Below are positions 1 to 6,992 of a DNA stretch of 26,941 nt, piece after piece; within the stretch, counting starts at the first letter, position 1; every line of letters begins with the position of its first letter. The stretch is from Dorea sp. CAG:317 (GTDB lineage: Bacteria; Bacillota; Clostridia; Lachnospirales; Lachnospiraceae): assembly GCA_000433535.1 (NCBI GenBank), contig FR892643.1, forward strand, positions 1-26,941. The letters are read 5' to 3'. The notes beneath the pieces are model-generated. The model was not told the origin of the DNA. It was given only the letters and a program-made list of their open reading frames with translations, and searched no databases. The translations under genes were made by a program, and so were the position numbers.

Positions 1-205
1 ATTGGTAGAAATCGGCATTAGCCGATTTCCCCATTACTCACGTTTATGAACCACCTAAACATACCATCATATGTCTTCCCTGTAACGGGGGAATGCCGAC
101 AGGACCTACTTGGATGTTCCTGTGCTTAACACTTGTTATGCACCGGTTTCTTTTCAGCGGCTGCAACTCTGGAGTGATATTCAGACATCTGTTTTTTACC
201 TTTTC
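1..205 (-). ncRNA. Candidate structured noncoding RNA or long leader (runs off the window)
   Basis: About 200 nt follow a consensus promoter and contain no convincing reading frame or ribosome site, but many complementary segments. On the minus-strand transcript, 100-92 (GTCGGCATT) can pair with 19-11 (AATGCCGAT), and directly inside it 90-82 (CCCCGTTAC) pairs with 37-29 (GTAATGGGG), enclosing small hairpins. Positions 143-122 form a stem-loop (GTGC/GCAC plus TAAC/GTTA) and 123-99 another. The 3' strand of the outer stem can instead form a local 9-bp hairpin at 29-8 (GAAATCGGC, loop TAAT). Size, promoter and multi-stem layout remind me of the raiA-motif RNA of Clostridia, but I could not verify this. 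A 6S RNA or the leader of an off-window gene are alternatives. The 3' end is not in the window. Confidence 0.5.
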
Positions 206-206
206 T

Positions 207-236
207 ATTATAGTAAAAGAACCGTTCTTTCGTCAA
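207..236 (-). promoter_or_regulatory. Sigma-A promoter for the structured RNA
   Basis: TTGACG (236-231), an 18-bp spacer and a perfect TATAAT (212-207). It sits immediately after the stop of the carboxypeptidase gene, with no terminator between, so some read-through from that gene is also possible. Confidence 0.75.
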
Positions 237-244
237 GGGGTATT

Positions 245-1699
245 TTACTTCTTTCGCCTGCGCGGATTCTGCCCTGCTCTGTTCTGCTGGCTCGATCTTC
301 TCCGGTGTCTTCTGCGACGTCTCTCCAGTCTTCTTCGATATTGTCTGATCTTCGCGATAAATAACAGTATTAAGACCAAAAATAAAACTGCCAGTCCCAC
401 AACGATCAGCCTCTGTTGAAGATTTTTCCCATCCGATGCATCTGCTTTCTTTGTCTTCTTTTCTTGCTTCTTAATCTCAGCTCTATGCTCCTTGAGATAT
501 TTCTCACTGAGTTTTGCTCTGGCACTTCCAACAAGATTTCCTTCATAGGTATAAGTAAGCACTGCTTCTCCGGTATGTCCCTCATCAACCGTTATTTCCA
601 TCTTAAGATCTGAAAACTTCACACCCTTCGGAACAACTACATATCCACTGTGTTCTCCGCTCTCGTCTTCCAGAATATCTCCTACATCTTCCGAAGTCTC
701 CTGCCCATTCACGTCAATCCGTTCAAAATTATCGAACGCATAATTAAAAAGATTGGTAGTATCCGGGTAATTATTTCCCCCATGTGTTCGAAGCACGACA
801 CAGACAAGCTTCATGCTTCCATTATCTGCCATGGTAATAAGTGTCGCCAGTGCATCCGATGTATAGCCGGTCTTTCCGCCTACCGCATACTCATAATATT
901 TCGAACTTGAAGGCTGCAGCATCTTATGCTTTTGTTGAAATACATGCTGCTGACATGTACCTGATGACGGGATCTCATACTGCAATGTCTGTACAATCTT
1001 GAAAAACTCCGGATGCTTAAAAAGCTCCTTCCCGATCAATGCCATATCCCTTGCACTGGTGTAATGGTTTTCATCGTGAAGTCCGTTTGCATTTACAAAA
1101 TTGGAATTGGTTCCGCCAAGCTCTTTACAACGGGCATTCATCTGGTCAATAAACCATTGATAATCGTGACCGGCGTTTGTTCCCACATTTTCCGCCACAG
1201 CATAAGCCGCCTCATTTGCCGATGCCAGAAGCGTTGCATACAATGCCTGTTCCAGCGTGATCTCGTCATTTTCCTTCATTCCGATACTGGAGTCTCCGGG
1301 CTGAAGGAATGAGACACAGTCATGCGTAAATGTCACTTTATCATCCATCTTGCCGTTTTCCAACGCCACCAGCGCCGTCAGCACTTTCGTGATGCTTGCC
1401 GGATAATGCTGATCATCAATATTTTTCCCGTATAAGATGGCACCGGTTCCTGCCTCCATAATGATTGCCGCTTCTCCGTAAGTTCCCGGTCCCTGTGGCC
1501 ACCCTTTGATCTCATTCGTTGCCACCGGCATATCATAATATTTCTTTAACTGTGCCGCCTTAAATGCCTGCGCTTCTTCTTCCGTTGCTTCAGCCGGTGG
1601 CTGCTCCTCCGGCGTTATCTGCGGGACCGCATAAGCTGTCATGCTCATCCCCATACATAGCAGCATGATCAACAACGCCGCTATCAACCGTTTCCTCAT
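245..1699 (-). CDS. D-alanyl-D-alanine carboxypeptidase (penicillin-binding protein, peptidase S11, DacF-like)
   Basis: Serine DD-carboxypeptidase that trims the terminal D-Ala from peptidoglycan stem peptides outside the membrane. Numbered from an upstream Met at 1729, it shows SITK (112-115, catalytic Ser and Lys), SAN (170-172) and KTG (286-288), the three S11 motifs in order. I place the start ten codons later, at ATG 1699: it has GAGGG eight bases upstream and gives a proper signal peptide (MRKRLIAALL..., cleavage near AYA). The upstream ATG at 1729 overlaps the kinase stop (TAATG) but lacks a ribosome site. The C-terminus is unusual for the family: a hydrophobic segment (about residues 440-465) followed by a very Arg-rich tail. 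The gene follows the PfkB kinase and is probably co-transcribed with it. Confidence 0.93.
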   Translation of the reverse strand: MRKRLIAALLIMLLCMGMSMTAYAVPQITPEEQPPAEATEEEAQAFKAAQLKKYYDMPVATNEIKGWPQGPGTYGEAAIIMEAGTGAILYGKNIDDQHYPASITKVLTALVALENGKMDDKVTFTHDCVSFLQPGDSSIGMKENDEITLEQALYATLLASANEAAYAVAENVGTNAGHDYQWFIDQMNARCKELGGTNSNFVNANGLHDENHYTSARDMALIGKELFKHPEFFKIVQTLQYEIPSSGTCQQHVFQQKHKMLQPSSSKYYEYAVGGKTGYTSDALATLITMADNGSMKLVCVVLRTHGGNNYPDTTNLFNYAFDNFERIDVNGQETSEDVGDILEDESGEHSGYVVVPKGVKFSDLKMEITVDEGHTGEAVLTYTYEGNLVGSARAKLSEKYLKEHRAEIKKQEKKTKKADASDGKNLQQRLIVVGLAVLFLVLILLFIAKIRQYRRRLERRRRRHRRRSSQQNRAGQNPRRRKK

Positions 1700-1728
1700 C
1701 TTCTTTCCCTCAATCCTTATTTCTATCA

Positions 1729-2694
1729 TTATTCACGAAGCAGCTCTTCTACTTCCTCTTTGGACGGCATAACCGCCAGTGCGCCTTTTCGTGTTGTGAT
1801 GACCGATGCTGCTGCATTGGCAAATGTGAGAAGTTCTCTTAAATTCTCCTCGGTCAGATCTTCTAATCCATGTTGGATAATGTAATGTAACATACATCCG
1901 CAAAATGTATCGCCGGCTCCGGTTGTTTCAATGGTATTCTTCTGAACAAATCCCGGAACATCTACGCGCATTCCCTTATAATATGCGCGGCTTCCATCCT
2001 TTCCAAGTGTCACACATACGAATGGGATGTTGTATTTTTCAATCAACATCTTCGCACCTTCGTCATAATCTGAAGTTCCACAGAGGAATTCCACCTCATT
2101 GTCAGATATCTTCAAAATATCAGTCTTGGAAAGTCCATATTCAATTTCTTTTCTTGCATCTTCCAATGTTTTCCAAAGCGGTGGTCTTAAGTTTGGATCA
2201 AAACTTACAAGACATCCAGCCTCTTTTGCTACATCAATCGCATATCTGGTTGCCTCTCTTACCCCTTCGTGTGTAGACGATAATGTTCCAAAATGAAACA
2301 CTTTTGAATTTCTGATTAAATCTTCCTGTATCTCTTCTTTCGTAAGCATCATATCTGCTCCCGGATTCCGGTAAAATGAGAAATCACGGTCTCCATCCGG
2401 GAAGGTATGTACAAACGCAAGTGTTGTATGAATCTCTTCGTCTTCCATCAGATTTCTTGTATCTATACTCACTGATTCTACTGCCTCTCTAAGCTGTCTT
2501 CCGAACATATCTTTTCCGACTTTTCCGATAAATGCAGTTGTACCGCCCAGTTTCTGGATCATAGACAGCATATTACATGGTGCTCCTCCAGGATTTGCTT
2601 CCATAAGAGGATTCCCCTGTTCACTATTTCCATTTTCTGTAAAGTCAATCAATAATTCTCCAAGTGCAGTCACATCATATTTTCTCTCTGCCAT
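1729..2694 (-). CDS. PfkB-family carbohydrate kinase, probable fructokinase (copy 1)
   Basis: Cytoplasmic sugar kinase of the ribokinase/PfkB fold, predicted to make fructose 6-phosphate from fructose and ATP. It has the N-terminal substrate region ending in NPGGAPCN, the DPNLR segment and the GAGDTF anion-hole motif with catalytic Asp near residue 262. The 321-residue length is normal. The start has GGGAGG eight bases upstream. It is a close paralogue of the kinase at 8274-9248, with long identical blocks such as DVTALGELLIDFTENG and DRDFSFYRNPGADMM, but it lies outside the sugar operon and ends overlapping the carboxypeptidase reading frame. Fructose as substrate is inferred from the paralogue's context; another ketohexose is possible. 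Confidence 0.9.
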   Translation of the reverse strand: MAERKYDVTALGELLIDFTENGNSEQGNPLMEANPGGAPCNMLSMIQKLGGTTAFIGKVGKDMFGRQLREAVESVSIDTRNLMEDEEIHTTLAFVHTFPDGDRDFSFYRNPGADMMLTKEEIQEDLIRNSKVFHFGTLSSTHEGVREATRYAIDVAKEAGCLVSFDPNLRPPLWKTLEDARKEIEYGLSKTDILKISDNEVEFLCGTSDYDEGAKMLIEKYNIPFVCVTLGKDGSRAYYKGMRVDVPGFVQKNTIETTGAGDTFCGCMLHYIIQHGLEDLTEENLRELLTFANAAASVITTRKGALAVMPSKEEVEELLRE

Positions 2695-2744
2695 AAGTAT
2701 TTCCTCCCATTCTGTCTTTTATTTTTCGAATATACTTAACTTTT

Positions 2745-2773
2745 ATTATACCACACCTGTCTGAATATTTGCA
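2745..2773 (-). promoter_or_regulatory. Extended -10 promoter for kinase copy 1
   Basis: TATAAT (2750-2745) is preceded by TGG, giving an extended -10 element. A weak -35 (TGCAAA, 2773-2768) lies 17 bp upstream. It is separated from the WYL gene by that gene's terminator. Confidence 0.6.
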
Positions 2774-2819
2774 TGCTATTTTGATTCTTGTCATTAAAAG
2801 TTAAGCTCAGATTCCGTCC

Positions 2820-2857
2820 AAAAAAGGTCAGCTAAGCTTTGATTGCTTTCTCTGACC
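2820..2857 (-). terminator. Terminator after the WYL regulator gene
   Basis: GGTCAG/CTGACC outer stem with an inner AAGC/GCTT pairing, followed on the minus strand by a run of T. It lies directly after the stop of the WYL gene. Confidence 0.75.
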
Positions 2858-2864
2858 TCTTCTT

Positions 2865-3857
2865 CTAATCATTATATTGACTCTTTAATCTCTCAATCTC
2901 CCGCTTCATTTCTTCTACCACTTCATCCGGAGAAATAATCTTCACCTGCTCTCCAAGAGAAAATACCCATCCAAGAAACTGCTTGCTCACATGAACATCT
3001 ACATTGATCGTAAAATGTCCTTCATCCGTAGGAATCAAACTGATACCCTTACCAAAGCGGTCGATCATCACACCTGCCAGTTGGTTATCGACCAGTAGCT
3101 TTACCGTCTTTTCTTTTCCACGGAACATTCCGAAGCTCTTCTTCGTATAGTCTGCCATGTCCAATTTCTTAAAGTGCTCTTTTCCTTCTCTTTCTTCCTC
3201 CGTCATCTGGATATGAAGCATCTTGTCTACACGATAGTGCTTGATCTTCTCCGCCTCAGAGTCATAGCCGACCAGATAATAGTTCTCATCATCCCATGAC
3301 AGCCCCCACGGACTGATGAAATACCATGCCCCATCATGGCGAAGCTCCATTTCTTTTTTCACATTCCATTGAAAATACTGAAATTGAATCTTTTTATTTT
3401 CAGAGATGGCATTATGGATTGCATCTACAGTATAATAAATACTCTCATTCATCGTCTTAATCCGACCGGATACATAAACCTGCCGCTGCAGCTTCTGCGC
3501 CTCATATTTGCTGACCAGTTTTTCCAGTTTTTTTATAAGAATATTCGATTTTCTCTCTGTAATAAACTTCGAAGACTGGATGGCATCCACCAGAAGCTTT
3601 AATTCCGGAAGTTCAAAAGGTCGGTTAATCACATGATAGTGATATCCTTTTCCGACTTTCTCTCCTTCCACTTCTATTCCCATAATTTCCAAATCCCGTA
3701 AATCCGCATAAAGACTTTTCCGATCTGCTGTAATTCCGTATTTTTCTAATTCACCGATAAGCTGCGGCATTGTAATAAAATGCTCTTCATCTGTATGCTC
3801 CATCATAATCTGCGCAACTCTATACAGCTTATATTTTTGCTTCGCTCCCTTTGGCAT
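2865..3857 (-). CDS. WYL-domain transcriptional regulator (YafY-type)
   Basis: DNA-binding protein with an N-terminal winged helix-turn-helix (about residues 8-75, containing TADRKSLYADLRDLEIMGI) and a WYL domain (about 140-215, with WYFISPWGLSWDDENYYLVGY and HYRVDKM), followed by a C-terminal WCX-like segment. WYL domains are known or suspected ligand sensors in many regulators; the ligand here is unknown. The start at 3857 has AAGGAG eight bases upstream. It is a single-gene unit: its own terminator follows, and a promoter with TATAAT at 3939-3934 precedes it. Repeated ATACCATA boxes (3969-4031) upstream of that promoter are candidates for its own operator. Confidence 0.9.
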   Translation of the reverse strand: MPKGAKQKYKLYRVAQIMMEHTDEEHFITMPQLIGELEKYGITADRKSLYADLRDLEIMGIEVEGEKVGKGYHYHVINRPFELPELKLLVDAIQSSKFITERKSNILIKKLEKLVSKYEAQKLQRQVYVSGRIKTMNESIYYTVDAIHNAISENKKIQFQYFQWNVKKEMELRHDGAWYFISPWGLSWDDENYYLVGYDSEAEKIKHYRVDKMLHIQMTEEEREGKEHFKKLDMADYTKKSFGMFRGKEKTVKLLVDNQLAGVMIDRFGKGISLIPTDEGHFTINVDVHVSKQFLGWVFSLGEQVKIISPDEVVEEMKREIERLKSQYND

Positions 3858-3933
3858 AAGAACTTCTCCTTTTTCTTCTCACTCATCCACCTCCTCCTAT
3901 TTGGGGGTAAATATTTCTTAACTTTAATAATAA

Positions 3934-4031
3934 ATTATAGCCTTCTTTTTCCCTGTAACATTTTTAGTATACCATAGATAAGACGAAGATATGGTATTTT
4001 TCCGTGTAAAATGTCCCGAAAAAATACCATA
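3934..4031 (-). promoter_or_regulatory. WYL gene promoter with ATACCATA/TATGGTAT boxes
   Basis: TATAAT at 3939-3934 is the likely -10 of the WYL gene; its -35 is weak. Upstream lie three copies of one octamer: ATACCATA at 3969-3976, its complement TATGGTAT at 3990-3997 and ATACCATA at 4024-4031. The last two extend to a 12-bp inverted repeat (TATGGTATTTTT against AAAAATACCATA, with one extra A). Box centres are 21 and 34 bp apart. Operator function is inferred. Confidence 0.45.
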
Positions 4032-4046
4032 CTATTTCTTGGAATT

Positions 4047-4361
4047 CTATTCGCTCTCTAAAAGGCTCTTCTTGCACAACCGGCAAATAATTCCATAATC
4101 CGTGACCAGCACGACTTTTGCTTTTGCAGTATCTCCTATCTTGTCGTAGATTCTTCCGGCACTCATAGAATCACCGATTACCGTGTAAGAACTATTTGCT
4201 ATATATCCAATTTTCCCCAGTCCTTCATAAGTTACCTTGATTGCTTCCTTATCGTATTCATTATCCTGTTCCTTCTCTAAATGAATCTTCGCACCTTTCT
4301 TCAAAAAGTCCTTTCCATAATAATGTTTTGTTCCTGTCAACGTGAAATAAATCTTACTCAT
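4047..4361 (-). CDS. HIRAN-domain protein
   Basis: A 104-residue protein with the HIRAN pattern: an early G-x-x-x-Y-Y (GTKHYYG), a basic stretch, then LEKEQDNEYDKEAIKV and a G-x-IGYI strand (KIGYIANSS). HIRAN domains occur alone in bacteria and fused to helicases such as HLTF and Rad5 in eukaryotes, where they bind DNA ends; what the stand-alone form does is not established. It lies 14 bp after the 34-residue small gene and is probably co-transcribed. A GAGGAGAGGTC ribosome site precedes the ATG at 4361. Two cysteines near the C-terminus (CRLCKK) are present, but I do not assign them a role. Confidence 0.8.
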   Translation of the reverse strand: MSKIYFTLTGTKHYYGKDFLKKGAKIHLEKEQDNEYDKEAIKVTYEGLGKIGYIANSSYTVIGDSMSAGRIYDKIGDTAKAKVVLVTDYGIICRLCKKSLLESE

Positions 4362-4375
4362 GACCTCTCCTCCTC

Positions 4376-4480
4376 TTATTCTTCCATAAACTCAAAATAT
4401 TCTCTGTCACTGGCAAATAAAATATATTTCCCATCTACATATCCCATATATCCTTCTCCTGTATGAAATCCTTTCATCAT
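4376..4480 (-). CDS. Small 34-residue protein of unknown function
   Basis: A short frame that is easy to miss. It starts with two consecutive ATG codons at 4480 and has CGGAGGAATTG just upstream. The product begins MMKGFHTGEGYMGYVDG and ends in an acidic, Phe-rich tail (FEFMEE). It is rich in Gly and Tyr and has no membrane segment. The next gene starts 14 bp after its stop, so the pair looks like an operon. The strong ribosome site, tight spacing and non-random composition argue that it is real. I recall similar short proteins in related Clostridia but cannot confirm this. Confidence 0.7.
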   Translation of the reverse strand: MMKGFHTGEGYMGYVDGKYILFASDREYFEFMEE

Positions 4481-4556
4481 CAATTCCTCCGTTTCTTCGA
4501 ACACCTATCTTTTTGATGACTTTATTTTAATTCCACAGGTGGGTTATAAAAATACC

Positions 4557-4605
4557 AGCTAAAAACAAATCAGGAATGCAGTTTTTCAAAAAACCACATC
4601 CCTGA
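4557..4605 (-). terminator. Terminator after the ferredoxin/membrane protein unit
   Basis: A long stem (TCAGGGATG... pairing with ...GCATTCCTGA, about 16 pairs including a T/A-rich inner part) followed by TTTGTTTTT on the minus strand. Confidence 0.88.
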
Positions 4606-4637
4606 CGGATTATTCACTATTCTCTATTCATTATTTA

Positions 4638-5219
4638 TTATTCTTCTTTTCCCCGATTTTTCGCCTTACATATGAGCTGTGTCATAGTACCCATCGGACA
4701 ATATACGCACCAGCTCCGAGGTTTGAACAATACCATTGTGACAAGTCCCAGAACCGTTGACGTCAGCATCACACTATAGAAACCGAAAGCAAATTGTGCA
4801 ACCCCTTGATGAAATGCGGTTCCATGATATGCCCAGTGCCATGGAAGTTTAAATGTCCACAGAAGTGTTACCACCTGCCTGAGATCTTTCGTGCCCGCAA
4901 ACACGAGTCCTGTACTCCAAAGCATTTGAAAAAACATAAGGAAGAAGAAAATCAGGAATCCATACCGAAACCATTTACTCTTCATCCATTTCGGAATATC
5001 TGCTTTGCGGGAGAGCCCGAAGCGTCCCCCCAATATCCCGAACAACTGCCCGCGCCCGCAATAACGATTACAATAGCCTTTCGTTCCTTTGACAATGGAA
5101 ATTATCAATGGAATGAAGAAGCAAAGAAGCCCAAGCCATGCAAATAATATGTTAAAAAATCCAAGTATCAGATAGGTCAGAGACACAATCCAGAGATAGT
5201 CATACCAGTGTTTTTTCAT
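4638..5219 (-). CDS. NapH/YccM-like 4Fe-4S membrane protein
   Basis: About 193 residues with four or five hydrophobic segments and two short cysteine clusters: GYCNRYCGRGQLF (Cys50, Cys54) and WCVYCPMGTM (Cys171, Cys174), the pattern of the Fer4_5/NapH family. Such proteins pass electrons at the membrane, but no partner oxidoreductase is present here. I choose ATG 5219, which overlaps the ferredoxin stop (TAATG) and has GGGAGG seven bases upstream. An upstream start at 5288 would run through the ferredoxin gene in another frame. The tight coupling suggests it works with that ferredoxin. The electron donor and acceptor are unknown. Confidence 0.85.
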   Translation of the reverse strand: MKKHWYDYLWIVSLTYLILGFFNILFAWLGLLCFFIPLIISIVKGTKGYCNRYCGRGQLFGILGGRFGLSRKADIPKWMKSKWFRYGFLIFFFLMFFQMLWSTGLVFAGTKDLRQVVTLLWTFKLPWHWAYHGTAFHQGVAQFAFGFYSVMLTSTVLGLVTMVLFKPRSWCVYCPMGTMTQLICKAKNRGKEE

Positions 5220-5428
5220 TACACTACCTCCCGAATTGCAATCACTGATGCAGGACATTCCTTTACACATTTTGCACATCCCACACATGCGTCCAAATTA
5301 ATTTTGGCTGCAATTCCTTTCCATATCTCAATCGCATTACGCGGACATACCTTCACGCAACACCCACAGGCAACACAATCATCCTCATTTACAAAAGCTC
5401 TGCGCTTCTTTTTCATTTTCGTTTCCAT
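5219..5428 (-). CDS. Two [4Fe-4S] cluster ferredoxin
   Basis: A 69-residue ferredoxin with two CxxCxxCxxxC(P) motifs at Cys18/21/24/28 and Cys48/51/54/58, enough for two [4Fe-4S] clusters. A short basic N-terminus (METKMKKKRR) precedes the first motif. The start has GGAGG six bases upstream. Its stop overlaps the start of the NapH-like gene, a sign of translational coupling and of a joint redox role. It lies 65 bp after the anti-sigma gene with no clear terminator between, so it may be partly transcribed from the ECF unit. Confidence 0.93.
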   Translation of the reverse strand: METKMKKKRRAFVNEDDCVACGCCVKVCPRNAIEIWKGIAAKINLDACVGCAKCVKECPASVIAIREVV

Positions 5429-5493
5429 GACTATCCTCCAAAAATCATTTTTTAGAATATATCACGGAGAAGGTATTAAGTTCTGTGATGAAA

Positions 5494-6486
5494 TCACTTT
5501 TCATGTTTCCTCTTTAAACAGCCCTTTATAATGAATAACGCACTTGCAATACTGCCAATAATCAAAACTATCATGTAAATATTTGCATTAACACAAGTCA
5601 CATTTTCCCAATTCGTAAAATCCGTAAAGCCAATCGTCAGCTGCTTTTTTTGTTCTGTGAAAAAGACGCATACATCATTTGCGAACGCAAACCATATACC
5701 GGTAACTGCTGTCACGATTCCCGCCTTGATCCATCCATTTGTTTTCAGATACCGGATTATAAGGAATACAATCCACACACCGCTCATCATAACGGCGGAA
5801 ACGATAAAACCTGCGCGCATCCCTCCTACATCTCCTGACCGATTGCAAATGATATAAATGGTGAGATAAAGCCACATGGTATCCCAGATCATTGTAATCA
5901 GCGCCTTTTTATCGGATAAAGCCACCGGAAGCTTTATCTTTCTTATAATGATTGGAAGAAATACAACGGACAATCCGAAAATCGTCGGTACCGACCAGAA
6001 AATAAATTCTCCGCCGCCATTCATGCGATCTACAAAATACATGATAAGTAACAAAGCGAAAATTCCAATCAAAATACTTCTCAAAAATTTATTTTTACTA
6101 GATGTCAACGGAACAACCGTCAATGCTCCTGTCAGAAGCATCGATGCCGTCAACACCCAGAATACGCCAAAGCCTCCGCCGCTGCTTACCGACACCCAGA
6201 AAGTAATCACAATGGGAATTACAAGCAATAACGCAATCACAACTCCGGCTTTGTACGCGGCATTTTTTTCTTTTTTCGCATGACGCTCTAACACGCCTTC
6301 CGATTCCTTTTGTATCATTGTGTCAATCGTAGTATCTTGCAGCTCTTTATATGTTCGCTGACATTTTTGACATGTTTTCATATGATCCTCAACCAGCTGT
6401 CTGCTGACAGCACTGCATGCGTCATCATAATACAGCGGGAGAAGATCTTGAACAATCTCACATTTATCATAACTATGCTGATTCAT
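5494..6486 (-). CDS. Polytopic anti-sigma factor with zinc-finger (ZAS/zf-HC2) N-terminus
   Basis: The first ~50 residues carry an anti-sigma zinc finger, VEDHMKTCQKCQ (His35, Cys39, Cys42 in the Hx3CxxC pattern), preceded by LLPLYYDDACS, typical of anti-sigma factors for small ECF sigmas. The rest is about eight hydrophobic helices, far more than the single helix of RsiW-type proteins. The start at ATG 6486 lies inside the 3' end of the sigma gene (14-bp overlap) with AGGATGGAG just upstream; a longer frame from 6597 has no ribosome site and lies wholly in sigma coding sequence. It likely holds the sigma factor at the membrane until a signal; that signal is unknown. Confidence 0.88.
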   Translation of the reverse strand: MNQHSYDKCEIVQDLLPLYYDDACSAVSRQLVEDHMKTCQKCQRTYKELQDTTIDTMIQKESEGVLERHAKKEKNAAYKAGVVIALLLVIPIVITFWVSVSSGGGFGVFWVLTASMLLTGALTVVPLTSSKNKFLRSILIGIFALLLIMYFVDRMNGGGEFIFWSVPTIFGLSVVFLPIIIRKIKLPVALSDKKALITMIWDTMWLYLTIYIICNRSGDVGGMRAGFIVSAVMMSGVWIVFLIIRYLKTNGWIKAGIVTAVTGIWFAFANDVCVFFTEQKKQLTIGFTDFTNWENVTCVNANIYMIVLIIGSIASALFIIKGCLKRKHEK

Positions 6487-6967
6487 TTTTCTCCATCCTT
6501 TCCTGAATTTTAATTCTCGCCCTATGATAAGTAACTCTTGCCCAGTTTTCGGTTTTTCCAAAGATAAGTCCGATCTGTGAAAACGACAATTCCCCAAAAA
6601 CTCTCAATTGAAATACTTCTTTGTAGGGTTCTTGCAGTTCATGAAGTATCAGATGAATTTGAAGCGCCGTATCTTTATCTTCCACTTCCGACTCCGGGTC
6701 AACGGACTTTTCTTCTATACGCTCTGCCGATTCATCAAATTCATAAATTTTCGCATTTTTTCGGTGTTCATCCATTGCCAGATGCTTCGCGATTCCACAC
6801 AGCCACGACAACTCATTAGATCTTCCTTCGAACTTTTTCTTTGCTGTCATCGCTTTAAAAAAAGTATTCTGCGTAATTTCTTCAGCCATTGACTGATTTC
6901 TCATAATCGTCATCACATACGAATACACCTGCATGTAATAGGAATGATATAATTTCTCGTAATCCAG
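6473..6967 (-). CDS. ECF RNA polymerase sigma factor with probable CTG start
   Basis: Sigma-70 family ECF factor: region 2 (AEEITQNTFFKAM) and region 4 (LRVFGELSFSQIGLIFGKTENWARVTYHRARIKIQ). The first ATG, at 6934, has no ribosome site and removes the start of region 2. Eleven codons upstream in frame is CTG (6967), spaced correctly behind AGGAGGTG (about 6982-6975). That start gives MDYEKLYHSYYMQVYSYVM, the normal N-terminus of these factors, and 164 residues. No ATG, GTG or TTG occurs between CTG and the upstream stop. The downstream anti-sigma gene overlaps by 14 bp. An ECF-type promoter lies just upstream, consistent with autoregulation. Confidence 0.85.
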   Translation of the reverse strand: MDYEKLYHSYYMQVYSYVMTIMRNQSMAEEITQNTFFKAMTAKKKFEGRSNELSWLCGIAKHLAMDEHRKNAKIYEFDESAERIEEKSVDPESEVEDKDTALQIHLILHELQEPYKEVFQLRVFGELSFSQIGLIFGKTENWARVTYHRARIKIQERMEKNESA

Positions 6968-6992
6968 AACTGCTCACCTCCTTCTTCATAGG

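Noticed and set aside
1..205. 6S RNA or T-box leader
   Set aside because: No single long closing stem with a central bubble as in 6S RNA, and no conserved T-box sequence (AGGGTGGTACCGCG-like) is visible.
1699..1729. Upstream ATG 1729 as start of the carboxypeptidase
   Set aside because: It overlaps the kinase stop but has no ribosome site and puts charged residues before the signal peptide; ATG 1699 has GAGGG and a clean signal.
5219..5288. Longer N-terminus of the NapH-like protein
   Set aside because: This part reads the ferredoxin gene in another frame; ATG 5219 has a good ribosome site and overlaps the ferredoxin stop.
6487..6597. Longer N-terminus of the anti-sigma factor
   Set aside because: It lies entirely inside the sigma gene and has no zinc-finger-like sequence or ribosome site.
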